DNA from: Pardosa pseudoannulata
Taxonomy: Eukaryota > Arthropoda > Arachnida > Araneae > Lycosidae
Assembly: GCA_032207245.1 (NCBI GenBank)
Contig: CM063504.1
Span: 79,984,958-80,048,957, forward strand
Reading direction: 5' to 3'
Length of the DNA: 64,000 nucleotides
Shown here: one piece after another, positions 63,676 to 64,000 of the stretch
Layout: the number at the start of each line of letters is the position of its first letter
How positions within the stretch are numbered: position 1 is the first letter of the stretch
Notes under the pieces: model-generated
The model's input: only the letters and a program-made list of their open reading frames with translations
Databases searched by the model: none
What the model was told of the DNA's origin: nothing
Translations under genes and position numbers: made by a program

Positions 63676-64000
63676 AAAAGGAATTCACAAAATATTTTGT
63701 TAATTCTTAAAATATTTCTGGTATAGTAATTTTTAGTTTTTTCTTCTAGTTTTGCCTCATTAACACAAAATATTTTTCATCAGTCTGGGGTGGGTGGGTT
63801 GTTATTTTACTGATAAATGGAGTAGTTAATTTCAAGTGAATATTTTTTATTTGGACGTTAAATTTTTATAAAATAGTGGTTAGTTTTCTAAATTTAAATT
63901 TAATTTTCATGACTTTAATAAATTTCAAATTTAAAATGGATACCCGAATTTACACTAAGGCATTTTAGACGTGTTTAGTAAACATTTTATAAGAATCTAT
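63676..64000. other. AT-rich DNA to window end, nothing recognised
   Basis: No frames or repeats recognised. Confidence 0.5.

Overview
The window looks like gene-poor, strongly AT-rich animal nuclear DNA dominated by repeats. I found no intact protein-coding gene, rRNA, genuine tRNA, operon structure or CRISPR array. Almost every longer open frame is low-complexity (TA)n translation, part of a tandem repeat, or a chance frame in AT-rich sequence. The coding traces that can be recognised are decayed mobile-element genes: a hAT transposase C-terminus, an internally deleted piggyBac transposase, a Ty3/gypsy integrase C-terminus and a short DUF4817-like N-terminus. This mix, with tRNA-derived SINEs and long (TA)n arrays, suggests an arthropod. 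A chelicerate or hemipteran would fit, but the sequence alone does not fix the species.

Layout. 1-9 kb: AT-rich DNA, a TA-flanked MITE carrying a ~0.5 kb (TA)n array, a 94-bp minisatellite (6 copies), another (TA)n array, and a ~1 kb self-complementary element. 9-16.4 kb: a compact palindromic MITE with CRE-like sites, a 7-copy ~304-bp tandem array with hAT-like ends, a hAT relic, a small SINE and a TTAA-flanked piggyBac relic. 17-29 kb: many fragments of a long tRNA-headed SINE family (called family A here), tandem duplications, a GC-richer block of unknown origin, and a ~307-bp-armed inverted repeat. 29.5-33.6 kb: an 11-copy ~370-bp satellite with dimeric (A-B) higher-order structure. 35-36.2 kb: a gypsy relic reduced to LTR plus integrase tail. 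37.2-48.5 kb: eroded ~262-bp tandem repeats that still read as protein on the minus strand, then a large duplicated block (39.1-41.6 and 43.1-48.5 kb). Each copy of that block holds a SINE (family B) and ends in a 157-bp satellite, with 3 units in the first copy and about 21 in the second. 48.5-64 kb: a promoter-like cluster, long (TA)n arrays, a hAT MITE with a perfect 8-bp target duplication, a TA-flanked MITE with a DUF4817 remnant, a 493-bp tandem duplication, and more family-A SINEs, two of them inserted at the same target sequence.

Nothing here forms a pathway. What ties the region together is repeat dynamics: tandem array growth, segmental duplication, SINE and MITE insertion, and the use of transposon ends as array units. 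The most interesting signals are the eroded coding tandem repeats, the two long hairpin-forming loci, the two satellites with higher-order structure, and the tRNA-headed SINE families. All identities were judged by eye without database searches.
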